From Achromobacter aegrifaciens (lineage in GTDB: Bacteria > Pseudomonadota > Gammaproteobacteria > Burkholderiales > Burkholderiaceae_B), in contig NZ_CADIJY010000003.1 of NCBI RefSeq assembly GCF_902859735.1, positions 186,001-250,000 of the forward strand: 64,000 nt of DNA, read 5' to 3'. A program made the translations under genes and the position numbers. Below the pieces are notes generated by a model. The model searched no databases, was not told the origin of the DNA, and was given only the letters and a program-made list of their open reading frames with translations. Below are positions 40,240 to 48,647 of this stretch, piece by piece; positions within the stretch are counted from its first letter, which is position 1; the number at the start of each line of letters is the position of its first letter.

Positions 40240-43026
40240 TCAAGGGGTTTCGGATTGGATCGGGGGCGGCGCGCCCAGTGGCAGCGTAAAGACGAACTGG
40301 GCGCCGGACTCCTGGCCCGGCGCGTGTTCTACCCAGATTTTCCCATGGTGGGCGGCGATGATGGCCTCGCACACGGCCAGGCCCAGGCCGACGCCCGGGG
40401 TGGCGGACTCGCGGTCGCCGCGCGTGAATTTTTCGAAGATGCGGCGCTCAGCGCCCGGCGGCACGCCCGGGCCGTTGTCGCTGACCGCCACGCGCAGTTC
40501 GCCCTCGTGTACGTCCGCATGCAGACGCAGGGCGCTGCCGGCAGGCGTGTACTTGGCCGCGTTCTCCAGCAGATTGCAGAGCACGCGTTCGATCAGTACG
40601 CCGTCGCATTCCACCAGCGGCAGATGCGACAGGCTGTCCACGGTGACGCGGTGCGCGGCCAGCGGTTCGCGCATGGCGGCAAGCGAAGCGCCGACCAGTT
40701 CTTCGATGGATTGCCATTCCAGGCGCAGCGGCGTGTCGCGGTTCTGCAGCCGCGCCATGTCCAGCAGATTGACCACCAGCGCGTGCATGCGCTGGGCCTG
40801 GTCGCGCATGGCGCGGACGGTGTCGTGGATGTCGGGCGGCAGCGTCGCCTGCTGGCGCATCAGCGTGTCCGTCATGCCGACCAGGCTGGTCAGCGGGGTG
40901 CGCAGATCGTGCGACACGGCCGCCAGCAGCGAGTTGCGCAGCTTTTCGGATTCCATGCTGACCAGCGCCTGCTGCGCCACTTCCACGTAGTGCAGGCGTT
41001 CCAGCGCGATGGCGATCAGGGTGGCGTAGGCCTCGATCTGGCGGCGCGAGTCTGGATTCAGGAACAGGCTGCGGCGCGGAGCGGCCAGCGCCAGCACGCC
41101 GCGGGTGCGCATCGGCGCCTTCAGCGGCAGGTACAGCAGTTCGCTGTTGGACAGGGTGGAGGTGCCTGCGCCGGCCGGCTGTCCGTGGTCGTAGACCCAT
41201 TGGGCCAGCGCGGATTCCAGCGGCGGCATGTCGTCCGCGGCGGGAGACGCCAGCTTCAGGCGGTCGTCCATGCCCAGGATGTATAGCGCGCAGCGCGAAC
41301 CGAAGGTGGCATGCACGAAGGCGCCCGCCAGGGTGACGATCTGCTCGGGCAGCAGCGCGGACGACAATTCGCGCGCGAATTCGTAGAGGCTGCGCGCATC
41401 GGCTTCGCGCTTGACCGAAGCCTGCGCCTGCAAGCGCAGGCCGGCCGTCAACTGGCCGATCAGCAGGCCCACCGACAGCAGCACGCCGAAGGTCAGCAGA
41501 TACTGCACGTCCGATACGGCGAAGGACGCCAGCGGTTGCACGAAGAAGAAATCGAACAGCCCTACGCTGATGACCGAGGCCAGCGCCGCCGGTCCGCGTC
41601 CGTGGCGCAGCGCAACGGCCACCACCGCCAGCAGGAACAGCATGACGATGTTGGTCTGGTGCAGCGCCGGGAAGGCCAGCATGGACAGCGCGGTGGCCGC
41701 GGCGCAATAGCACAGCGCCCAGGCGTAGCCCGCCAGCGGCCGCGGATTGCGCTCGTCGGCGGCCTGGCGCGTACGTGGTCCCAGCGTGAGCGGATCGCGC
41801 CCCGGCGCGGATGCGGCCGGCAGCGGCGGCGCGCCCAGGCGGATGATGTCGATTTCGGGGCAGCCCGCGGCCAGCATGTCGGCAAAGCTGTGGCGGCGCC
41901 ACAGCCAGCCCGGCGAGATGGCCGCGGTCAGCAGCGCGGACAGCGACAGGCGCAGGCGCTGCAGGCCGCTGGCGCGGGTGCGGCCGATGATGGCCTTGGT
42001 GATGTTGTGGCGGCGCACATAGCGCACCACGGCGTCGACCATGTCGCCGCCGGCCAGGACTTCGCTGCGCGCGCCCAATGCATCCGCCAGGGCCAGGCTG
42101 CGCTGGATGCGCTCCTGTTCGGCCTGGGGCGGCGGGGCCGCGCGCGGTGTGTCGATGGTGACCACGTGCAGATCGCATTCCAGCTGCTGGCTCAGGCGGT
42201 GTGCGCTACGGATGACGTACTCGGCGTCCACGTCCGGACCGATACACGCGACCACGGCTTCGCGCGTACGCCACACGGGTTCGATGGCGCGGTCGCGGCG
42301 GTAGGCCTGGACGTCGTCGTCGACGTGGTCGGCGGTGCGGCGCAGCGCCAGCTCGCGCAGCGCTATCAGGTTGCCCTTGCGAAAGAAATTGCGGGTGGCG
42401 TGGCGGGCCTGTTCCGGCAGATAGACCTTGCCTTCCTTCAGTCGGCGCAGCAGCTCGTCGGCCGACAGGTCCACCAGAATGACTTCGTCGGCCGCATCGA
42501 AGACCTCGTCCGGCACGGTTTCCCAGACGCGCACGCCGGTGATGCTGCCCACGGCTTCGTTCAGGCTGTCCAGGTGCTGCACGTTCAGCGTGGTCCAGAC
42601 GTCGATGCCCGCCGTCAGGAGTTCCTGGATGTCCTGCCAGCGCTTGGCATGGCGCGAGCCTGGCGCGTTCGAATGCGCCAGCTCGTCCACCAGCACCAGG
42701 TCGGGATGGCGGGCCAGTGCGCCGTCCAAATCAAATTCCTTCAGCACGTGGCCGCGGTACGGCACGTCCTTGAGCGGCAGGACAGGCAGGCCTTCCAGCA
42801 GCGTGGCGGTTTCGCGCCGGCCGTGGGTCTCGACGATGCCGGCCAGCACGTTGGCGCCCTGGGCGGCCTGCGCGCGCGCCGCCTCCAGCATGGCGTAGGT
42901 CTTGCCCACGCCTGCCGACGACCCGAAGTAGACGCGCAGCTTGCCGCGCACCGCCTGGCGCGCGGCGTCGTCCAGGGTCTTCAAGAGCGCGTCGGGGTCG
43001 GGACGCTCGCCAGCGATATCAGCCAT
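40240..43026 (-). CDS. kdpD: Potassium sensor histidine kinase KdpD
   Basis: 928 residues. The N-terminal KdpD domain has Walker A GSSAGVGKTYAMLEAARA near 35-52; a universal-stress-like domain follows near 250-370; four membrane segments cluster near 425-520; then a GAF-like region, the dimerisation histidine in AAVSHDLRTPLTSLVG near 700, and the kinase ATP site with DNGPGVPPG near 845. It senses low potassium and phosphorylates KdpE. It starts 51 bases after kdpC, so the whole locus may be one operon. Confidence 0.96.
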   Translation of the reverse strand: MADIAGERPDPDALLKTLDDAARQAVRGKLRVYFGSSAGVGKTYAMLEAARAQAAQGANVLAGIVETHGRRETATLLEGLPVLPLKDVPYRGHVLKEFDLDGALARHPDLVLVDELAHSNAPGSRHAKRWQDIQELLTAGIDVWTTLNVQHLDSLNEAVGSITGVRVWETVPDEVFDAADEVILVDLSADELLRRLKEGKVYLPEQARHATRNFFRKGNLIALRELALRRTADHVDDDVQAYRRDRAIEPVWRTREAVVACIGPDVDAEYVIRSAHRLSQQLECDLHVVTIDTPRAAPPPQAEQERIQRSLALADALGARSEVLAGGDMVDAVVRYVRRHNITKAIIGRTRASGLQRLRLSLSALLTAAISPGWLWRRHSFADMLAAGCPEIDIIRLGAPPLPAASAPGRDPLTLGPRTRQAADERNPRPLAGYAWALCYCAAATALSMLAFPALHQTNIVMLFLLAVVAVALRHGRGPAALASVISVGLFDFFFVQPLASFAVSDVQYLLTFGVLLSVGLLIGQLTAGLRLQAQASVKREADARSLYEFARELSSALLPEQIVTLAGAFVHATFGSRCALYILGMDDRLKLASPAADDMPPLESALAQWVYDHGQPAGAGTSTLSNSELLYLPLKAPMRTRGVLALAAPRRSLFLNPDSRRQIEAYATLIAIALERLHYVEVAQQALVSMESEKLRNSLLAAVSHDLRTPLTSLVGMTDTLMRQQATLPPDIHDTVRAMRDQAQRMHALVVNLLDMARLQNRDTPLRLEWQSIEELVGASLAAMREPLAAHRVTVDSLSHLPLVECDGVLIERVLCNLLENAAKYTPAGSALRLHADVHEGELRVAVSDNGPGVPPGAERRIFEKFTRGDRESATPGVGLGLAVCEAIIAAHHGKIWVEHAPGQESGAQFVFTLPLGAPPPIQSETP

Positions 43027-43077
43027 GAACGCGCAGTAGGTGTGAGGGAACGGCTGGCAATACTATACGCCGCGGCA

Positions 43078-43686
43078 TCAGCGGGCTGGACGCAATTGGT
43101 CCAGCGCCAGGTTCAGCGTCAGCACGTTGACCGCGGGGTCGCCCAGCACGCCCAGCCAGGGCTTCTCGGTATGGGCCTGGATCAGCGCGTCGACCTGCGC
43201 GCGCGGCAGGTCGCGGGCGCGCGCCACGCGCGCCGCCTGGTAGGCAGCGGCGGCCGGGCTGATGTGCGGATCCAGGCCGCTGCCTGATGCGGTGACCAGG
43301 TCCACCGGCACCGGGACCGGGTTGTCCGGATCGGCCGCCTTCAGGGCAGCGATGCGCGCCTGGATGGCATCGGCCAGCGCCGGATTGCGCGGCCCCAGGT
43401 TCGAACCGCCGGAGCCGGCGCCGTTGTACGGCATGGGCGCGGTGGCCGACGGGCGGCCCCAGAAGTAGGCAGGCGAACTGAACGACTGGCCGATCAGTTC
43501 GGACCCGACGACGCGGTCGCCTTGCTTGATCAGCGAGCCGGCCGCTTCATGTGGGAAGACGGCGGCGGCGATGCCCGTGGTCAGGAAGGGATAGGCCAGG
43601 CCGGTCACCAGCGACAGCGCGGCGAAGACGACCAGCGCGGGACGCAGGATGCCGCCTTGGCGCGGCAGTGTGGCGGAATTTTTCAT
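43078..43686 (-). CDS. kdpC: Potassium-transporting ATPase subunit C
   Basis: 202 residues from ATG 43686; an upstream frame extension runs into kdpB and is not expected. One N-terminal membrane segment, then the periplasmic-side KdpC domain with [19 protein letters not shown] near 68-86, [13 protein letters not shown] near 89, and [17 protein letters not shown] near 128, all typical. It stabilises the KdpA-KdpB complex and raises ATP affinity. Confidence 0.96.
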   Translation of the reverse strand: MKNSATLPRQGGILRPALVVFAALSLVTGLAYPFLTTGIAAAVFPHEAAGSLIKQGDRVVGSELIGQSFSSPAYFWGRPSATAPMPYNGAGSGGSNLGPRNPALADAIQARIAALKAADPDNPVPVPVDLVTASGSGLDPHISPAAAAYQAARVARARDLPRAQVDALIQAHTEKPWLGVLGDPAVNVLTLNLALDQLRPAR

Positions 43687-43711
43687 GATGGGTTCCTTGC
43701 GGTTTCGGGGC

Positions 43712-45871
43712 TCAGGCCCAGCCCAGGGCGGCCAGGACCATGTCGACCAGCTTGATGCCGGCAAACGGCACCAGCAGACCGCCCAGGCCATAGATGAGCA
43801 GATTGCGGCGCAACAGCACGGCCGCGCCCAGCGCGCGATAGCGCACGCCCTTGAGCGCCAACGGGATCAGCACCACGATGATCAGCGCGTTGAAGATCAC
43901 GGCAGACAGAATGGCCGAGGCCGGTGTGGCCAGGCCCATGATGTTCAGCACGTTCAACTGCGGATAGACGGTGGCGAAGGCGGCCGGAATGATGGCGAAG
44001 TACTTGGCCACGTCGTTGGCCACGCTGAAGGTAGTGAGCGCGCCGCGGGTCATCAGCATCTGCTTGCCGATCTCGACGATCTCGATCAGCTTGGTGGGGT
44101 TGGAATCCAGGTCCACCATATTGCCGGCCTCCTTGGCGGCCTGGGTGCCCGAATTCATCGCCACCGCCACGTCGGCCTGCGCCAGCGCAGGCGCATCGTT
44201 GGTGCCGTCGCCCGTCATCGCTACCAGCCGGCCCTCCGCCTGGTAGGCGCGGATCAGCTTGAGCTTGGCCTCGGGCGTGGCTTCCGCGAGGAAGTCGTCC
44301 ACGCCCGCCTCGGCGGCGATGGATGCGGCCGTAAGCTTGTTGTCGCCCGTGATCATCACGGTCTTGATGCCCATGCGACGCAGCTCCGCGAACCGCGATT
44401 GGATGTCCGGCTTGACGATGTCCTTCAGCTCGACCACGCCCAGCGCCCGATTACCGTCGCTGACCATCAGCGGCGTGCTGCCGCGGCGGGCCACGTCTTC
44501 GGCCAGGCGCAGGGCCTGTTCCGGCACGGTAGAGTCCTGCTCGGCCAGCCAGGCCTGCACGGCGTCGACCGCGCCCTTGCGGATCATGCGGCCATTAAGG
44601 TTCACGCCGCTCATGCGCGATTGCGCGGTGAAGGGCACGAATTCGGCATGCGCCGTGGGCGCGGCCGGGGCGTGGATGGACTTGTCGGCCAGCGCCACGA
44701 TGCTGCGGCCTTCCGGCGTTTCATCGGCCAGCGAGGCCAGGCGCGCGGCCTCGGCCAGTTCGCGCGCGGACACGCCGGGGGCAGGTAGAAAGGTCGAGGC
44801 CTGGCGGTTGCCGAAGGTGATGGTGCCGGTCTTGTCCAGCAGCAGCACGTCCACGTCGCCAGCGGCTTCCACGGCGCGGCCGGACGTAGCGATGACGTTC
44901 GCGCCCATCATGCGGCTCATGCCGGCCACGCCGATGGCCGACAGCAGGCCGCCGATGGTGGTGGGGATCAGGCAGACCAGCAGCGCGACCAGCACCGTGA
45001 CCGTCACCACAGAACCGCCGCCAGCGGCGTTGACCGCGTAGATCGAGAACGGCATCAGGGTCACGACCACCAGCAGGAACACCACGGTCAGGCCCACCAG
45101 CAGGATGGTGAGGGCGAGCTCATTGGGCGTCTTCTGGCGCTTGGCGCCTTCGACCATGGTGATCATGCGGTCCAGGAAGCTCTCGCCGGGGTCGGCGGCG
45201 ATGCGCACGAAGATCCAGTCAGACAGCACCCGGGTGCCGCCGGTGACCGACGAGAAGTCGCCACCGGACTCGCGGATCACGGGCGCGGATTCGCCGGTGA
45301 TGGCGCTTTCGTCCACTGACGCCACGCCGGCGATGACCTGGCCGTCGCCAGGGATGATGTCGCCCGCTTCGACCAGCACTACGTCGCCCCGGCGCAGCAG
45401 GCCCGAAGGCTGGCTGACTGCCTGGTTGCGCCAGGCGCCGGGCGCAGCCAGGCTGGCGTCGGCATCGCGAAAGCCCTTCAGCAGACGGGCGTCGATGGTG
45501 GTGCGCAGGCCGCGCAGGGTGGCCGCCTGCTGCTTGCCGCGGCCTTCGGCCAGGGCTTCGGCGAAGTTCGCGAACAGCACGGTGAACCATAGCCACACGG
45601 CGATCGCCAGGATGAACCCGGCGGGCGCTTCGGCCCGGCCGCGCAGGGCCATGACCCACAGCACCGTGGTCAGGATGCTGCCGACGTAGACCACGAACAT
45701 CACGGGGTTCTTCAACTGCGCGGCGGGCGATAGCTTGCGCAGGCTGTCCAGCACCGCCGGACCGATCAGGGCGCGCGACCACATGCCGAACTGGCGTTCA
45801 CGCGCAACGTCAGTCGCGGCGCGGGCGGCGCCGCCGCCGGCGCCGGTAGTAGAAGTTTCAATCTTGGCCAT
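43712..45871 (-). CDS. kdpB: Potassium-transporting P-type ATPase subunit B
   Basis: 719 residues. The phosphorylated aspartate is Asp346 in [15 protein letters not shown]. The TGES actuator loop is at 192-195, [22 protein letters not shown] near 555 is the hinge motif, and seven membrane segments surround them. A 20-residue Gly/Ala-rich N-terminus precedes the core. It hydrolyses ATP to drive high-affinity potassium uptake through KdpA. kdpA ends 9 bases upstream. Confidence 0.98.
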   Translation of the reverse strand: MAKIETSTTGAGGGAARAATDVARERQFGMWSRALIGPAVLDSLRKLSPAAQLKNPVMFVVYVGSILTTVLWVMALRGRAEAPAGFILAIAVWLWFTVLFANFAEALAEGRGKQQAATLRGLRTTIDARLLKGFRDADASLAAPGAWRNQAVSQPSGLLRRGDVVLVEAGDIIPGDGQVIAGVASVDESAITGESAPVIRESGGDFSSVTGGTRVLSDWIFVRIAADPGESFLDRMITMVEGAKRQKTPNELALTILLVGLTVVFLLVVVTLMPFSIYAVNAAGGGSVVTVTVLVALLVCLIPTTIGGLLSAIGVAGMSRMMGANVIATSGRAVEAAGDVDVLLLDKTGTITFGNRQASTFLPAPGVSARELAEAARLASLADETPEGRSIVALADKSIHAPAAPTAHAEFVPFTAQSRMSGVNLNGRMIRKGAVDAVQAWLAEQDSTVPEQALRLAEDVARRGSTPLMVSDGNRALGVVELKDIVKPDIQSRFAELRRMGIKTVMITGDNKLTAASIAAEAGVDDFLAEATPEAKLKLIRAYQAEGRLVAMTGDGTNDAPALAQADVAVAMNSGTQAAKEAGNMVDLDSNPTKLIEIVEIGKQMLMTRGALTTFSVANDVAKYFAIIPAAFATVYPQLNVLNIMGLATPASAILSAVIFNALIIVVLIPLALKGVRYRALGAAVLLRRNLLIYGLGGLLVPFAGIKLVDMVLAALGWA

Positions 45872-45880
45872 TTTTCATTC

Positions 45881-47683
45881 CTAGCCTTTAATTTGCAGGT
45901 GTTCCGCCACCGGGCCCAAGGCCAGTGCGGGCACGTACGTCAAAGCGCCTACCAGCAGCACCGCGCCGATCAACAGCACCACGAACAGCGGGCCGGTGGT
46001 GGGCATGCTGCCGGGACCGGCGGGCAGCCGGCGCTTGGCGGCCAGCGAGCCGGCCATCGCCAGGATGGCGACGATGATGGCGAAGCGGCCGAACCACATG
46101 GCGACGCCCAGCAGGACGTTGTAGAAGGGCGTGTTGGCCGACAACCCGGCGAAGGCGCTGCCGTTGTTGTTGGCGGCCGACGTCAGGCCATAGAGGATTT
46201 CGGAGAAACCGTGGATGCCCGGATTCAGCACGCCGGCCTGGCCGGCCGGCACCGAGACCGCCAGCGCCGTGCCGACCAGCACCAGCAGCGGGGTAGCCAG
46301 GATGACGATGGAGACCATCTTCATGTCATAGGCTTCGATCTTCTTGCCCAGGTATTCCGGGGTGCGGCCTATCATCAGTCCGGCGATGAAGACGCCCAGG
46401 ATGGCGAAGGCCAGCATGCCGTACAGGCCCGAACCCACGCCGCCGAAGACCACCTCGCCCAATTGCATCAACAGCATCGGCGTCAGGCCGCCCATGGCGT
46501 TGAGCGAATCGTGCATGCCGTTGACCGCGCCGCAGGACGCCGCCGTGGTGACGGTGGCGAACAGCGAGGTGGCGGCGATGCCGAAGCGGGTTTCCTTGCC
46601 TTCCATGTTGCCGCCCGGCGAGAACGCGCTGAGCGCGCTGTCGGCGCCGGCCTGGGCCGCCATCGGATTGGGCTGCTGCTCGAAGTAGGCGGCGGATAGC
46701 GCAAACACCGCGAACAGCACGGTCATGGCCGCCAGGATCGCGATGCCCTGGCGCCGGCTGCCCACCATTTCGCCGAACGAGAAGCACAGCGCGGCGGGAA
46801 TGGCCAGGATGGCCAGCATCTCCAGGAAGTTCGCCAGCGGCGTGGGGTTCTCAAAGGGATGCGCGGAGTTGGCGTTGAAGAAGCCGCCGCCGTTGGTCCC
46901 CAGCAGCTTGATCGATTCCTGCGAAGCGACCGGACCCATGGCCAGGGTCTGGGTCTTGCTGACGGCGGGATCGGTCACGGCCTGTCCCTGGGCGTCCAGC
47001 ACGGGCTGGCCTTGGGCGTCCACGCGGGGCTGCTCGTAATGCACCGCCTCGATCGTCTGGACTTCCTGATAGGGGCTGAAATTCTGGATCACCCCCTGGC
47101 TGACCAGCGCCAGCGCCAGGACCAGGGACAGCGGCAGCAGCACGTACAGCGTGCTACGCACCATGTCGGTCCAGAAGTTGCCCACCGTGGCCGAGCAATG
47201 GCGCGACAGGCCGCGGATCAGCGCGAACAGCACGGCGATGCCGGTGGCGGCCGAGACGAAATTCTGCACCGTCAGCGCCAGCATCTGCGTCAGGTAGCTC
47301 ATCGTCGATTCGCCGCCATAGCCCTGCCAGTTGGTATTGGCCACGAAGCTGATGGCGGTGTTCAGGGCTGAGTCCGGTGACACCGCGCCCATGCCGGCGG
47401 GATTGAGCGGCAGCATGCCCTGCAGGCGCTGCAAGGCGTAGACGGCCGCGATGCCGATGATATTGAAGGCCAGCACCGCCACGGCGTAGCGCTTCCAGCC
47501 CATTTCGGCCTGCGGGTCTATGCCCGCCAGCCGGTAGATGCCGCGCTCGATGGGACGGCCCCAGGCGGTCAGCCGGGATTGCCCGTTTTCCATGGCGATG
47601 CGGATATAACGCCCGAGCAGGGGCGCGATCGCAAGCAGGACTGCCAGGTACGCGACCAGCAATCCGACGAATTCGGCGGTCAT
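45881..47683 (-). CDS. kdpA: Potassium-transporting ATPase subunit A
   Basis: 600 residues from ATG 47683, which overlaps the kdpF stop as TGATG. About ten membrane segments with the four selectivity-filter loops of the family, for example [18 protein letters not shown] near 116-133 and [20 protein letters not shown] near 278-297. It is the potassium channel-like subunit of KdpFABC in the inner membrane. Confidence 0.97.
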   Translation of the reverse strand: MTAEFVGLLVAYLAVLLAIAPLLGRYIRIAMENGQSRLTAWGRPIERGIYRLAGIDPQAEMGWKRYAVAVLAFNIIGIAAVYALQRLQGMLPLNPAGMGAVSPDSALNTAISFVANTNWQGYGGESTMSYLTQMLALTVQNFVSAATGIAVLFALIRGLSRHCSATVGNFWTDMVRSTLYVLLPLSLVLALALVSQGVIQNFSPYQEVQTIEAVHYEQPRVDAQGQPVLDAQGQAVTDPAVSKTQTLAMGPVASQESIKLLGTNGGGFFNANSAHPFENPTPLANFLEMLAILAIPAALCFSFGEMVGSRRQGIAILAAMTVLFAVFALSAAYFEQQPNPMAAQAGADSALSAFSPGGNMEGKETRFGIAATSLFATVTTAASCGAVNGMHDSLNAMGGLTPMLLMQLGEVVFGGVGSGLYGMLAFAILGVFIAGLMIGRTPEYLGKKIEAYDMKMVSIVILATPLLVLVGTALAVSVPAGQAGVLNPGIHGFSEILYGLTSAANNNGSAFAGLSANTPFYNVLLGVAMWFGRFAIIVAILAMAGSLAAKRRLPAGPGSMPTTGPLFVVLLIGAVLLVGALTYVPALALGPVAEHLQIKG

Positions 47684-47772
47684 CAGAATTTCTCCGGTTT
47701 GAACAGCGCGACCAGCAGGTACACGAACAACAAGGCGGCCGTCAGGCCGCTCAGCCAATAGAGCCAGTTCAT
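47683..47772 (-). CDS. kdpF: KdpF small membrane subunit
   Basis: 29 residues with one membrane segment ([20 protein letters not shown]) and the typical tail KPEKF. The start overlaps the stop of the preceding 32-codon ORF (ATGA), and its stop overlaps the kdpA start (TGATG), so all three are translationally coupled. KdpF stabilises the transporter complex with lipid-like contacts. Confidence 0.92.
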   Translation of the reverse strand: MNWLYWLSGLTAALLFVYLLVALFKPEKF

Positions 47773-47867
47773 GGCTGCTCTCCCGCAGACAAGGTTTCGC
47801 AGAACCGCAACAGGGCGAAAGTCAGCCCGGCCATGACGGCAAAGATGGCGATATAGAAGGCATCCAC
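47769..47867 (-). CDS. Unannotated 32-residue membrane protein at the head of the kdp operon
   Basis: Start GTG 47867 follows a strong GGAGG by 6 bases; the frame reads [19 protein letters not shown] then [12 protein letters not shown] and stops with TGA overlapping the kdpF ATG. One membrane segment is predicted, with a charged C-terminus. Its coupling to kdpF and the ideal ribosome site argue that it is real. I recall similar tiny proteins ahead of kdpF in other proteobacteria with no established role; that memory was not checked. It could be another accessory subunit or a leader peptide. Confidence 0.72.
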   Translation of the reverse strand: MDAFYIAIFAVMAGLTFALLRFCETLSAGEQP

Positions 47868-48061
47868 GTTTTTCCTCCCGGGAGCGGCGCTCCCTTCGAA
47901 CGACGGGCCTGCTCGGCGAATAGGGATGCGCGCCGGGCAGGCGTAGTGACCAATCAGGACATCGGCAGGTTACGGAGCGGGGGGTAAAAACGGGGTATAC
48001 GTTTGGGAGGGGGGTGTAAATGAAACGTAAAATCCCAATATTCAGTACGGGAACACCGAAT

Positions 48062-48078
48062 TGCACCAAGTTGGTGCA
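48062..48078. promoter_or_regulatory. Perfect NtrC-like palindrome
   Basis: TGCACC-AAGTT-GGTGCA matches the classical NtrC binding consensus (TGCACC-N5-GGTGCA) exactly. It is about 195 bases upstream of the first kdp ORF and 290 bases upstream of the DUF4212 gene. No sigma-54 -24/-12 element with correct spacing was found on either strand, which weakens a standard NtrC activation model. Confidence 0.5.
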
Positions 48079-48154
48079 TGGAATATGTAAATGAATGCTC
48101 CTTCTTAGGGCATTCCCCTAGTGTGACAATCCCGCATCTGGTGCAGAATCTCTT

Positions 48155-48283
48155 CCCATGCAGGTGAGGAGACAAAGCCCTGCATGGGCAAATACCGGCG
48201 GCACCGGTACATAAAAAAAGTAAAGCAGTACCCAAAAAAAGCAAAACGCACAACGGCTGGCACCAGGTAGTGCCGGCCGTTGT
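48155..48283. other. Cluster of three stem-loops in the kdp/symporter spacer
   Basis: Hairpin 1: CCCATGCAGG/CCTGCATGGG around a 14-base loop containing GAGGAG (48155-48188). Hairpin 2: TACCGG-N5-CCGGTA (48193-48209). Hairpin 3: ACAACGGC-t-GGCAC, loop CAGGTA, GTGCC-g-GCCGTTGT (48250-48283); on the minus strand it is followed by a T-rich stretch. Together they could be a small RNA or the leader of the symporter mRNA. Confidence 0.55.
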
Positions 48284-48368
48284 CGCATAAAAAGCCGGCA
48301 TTTCAAGCGCAAAGGCTTTTCAAGCGCCGCGTTTCGCGATAATCAGACAGGGTTCGCTCATCCCAGCT

Positions 48369-48647
48369 ATGTCGGAATCGCGCCTTTCATCCTCGGCACC
48401 CGCCACGACTCCCTATTGGCGCCGCAACTTGTGGCTGATCCTGGTGTTGCTCGTCGCCTGGGCCGCGCTGACCTTCATTCCCGCTTTTTTTGCCCGCAGC
48501 CTGAACTTCGATTTCATCGGCTGGCCGTTCGCGTTCTGGATGGCGGCCTATGGCGCGCCGCTGGCCTACCTGGTCATCATCGGCATCTACGCCCGGATCA
48601 TGAATCGCGCCGATGAGCGCTCCGACGACACGGGAGGGCACCGCTGA
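48369..48647 (+). CDS. DUF4212 small subunit of a sodium/solute symporter
   Basis: 92 residues with two membrane segments (LWLILVLLVAWAALTFIPAFF and FAFWMAAYGAPLAYLVIIGIY). This is the small partner that precedes the VC_2705-type large symporter. Its stop overlaps the start of the large subunit as TGATG, so the two are coupled. It probably helps assemble or tune the carrier. Confidence 0.9.
   Translation: MSESRLSSSAPATTPYWRRNLWLILVLLVAWAALTFIPAFFARSLNFDFIGWPFAFWMAAYGAPLAYLVIIGIYARIMNRADERSDDTGGHR

Larger units (their letters stand above)
47880..48368. other. 489-base spacer between the kdp operon and the symporter pair
   Basis: It separates divergent transcripts and contains no convincing gene. 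It is richer in A and T than its surroundings. It holds an NtrC-like palindrome (48062-48078) and three stem-loops (48155-48188, 48193-48209, 48250-48283). Promoters for both directions must lie here, but I could not pick clear -35/-10 pairs. Confidence 0.7.

Noticed and set aside
48258-48276. TGGCAC...GTGCC stretch as a sigma-54 promoter
   Set aside because: The GG and GC doublets are 11 bases apart rather than 10, and the match is explained by the arms of hairpin 3.
47954-48312. Open frames of 64-115 codons on the minus strand in the kdp spacer
   Set aside because: They cross the palindrome and hairpins, have unlikely composition (many Cys, Phe, His) and no ribosome sites.
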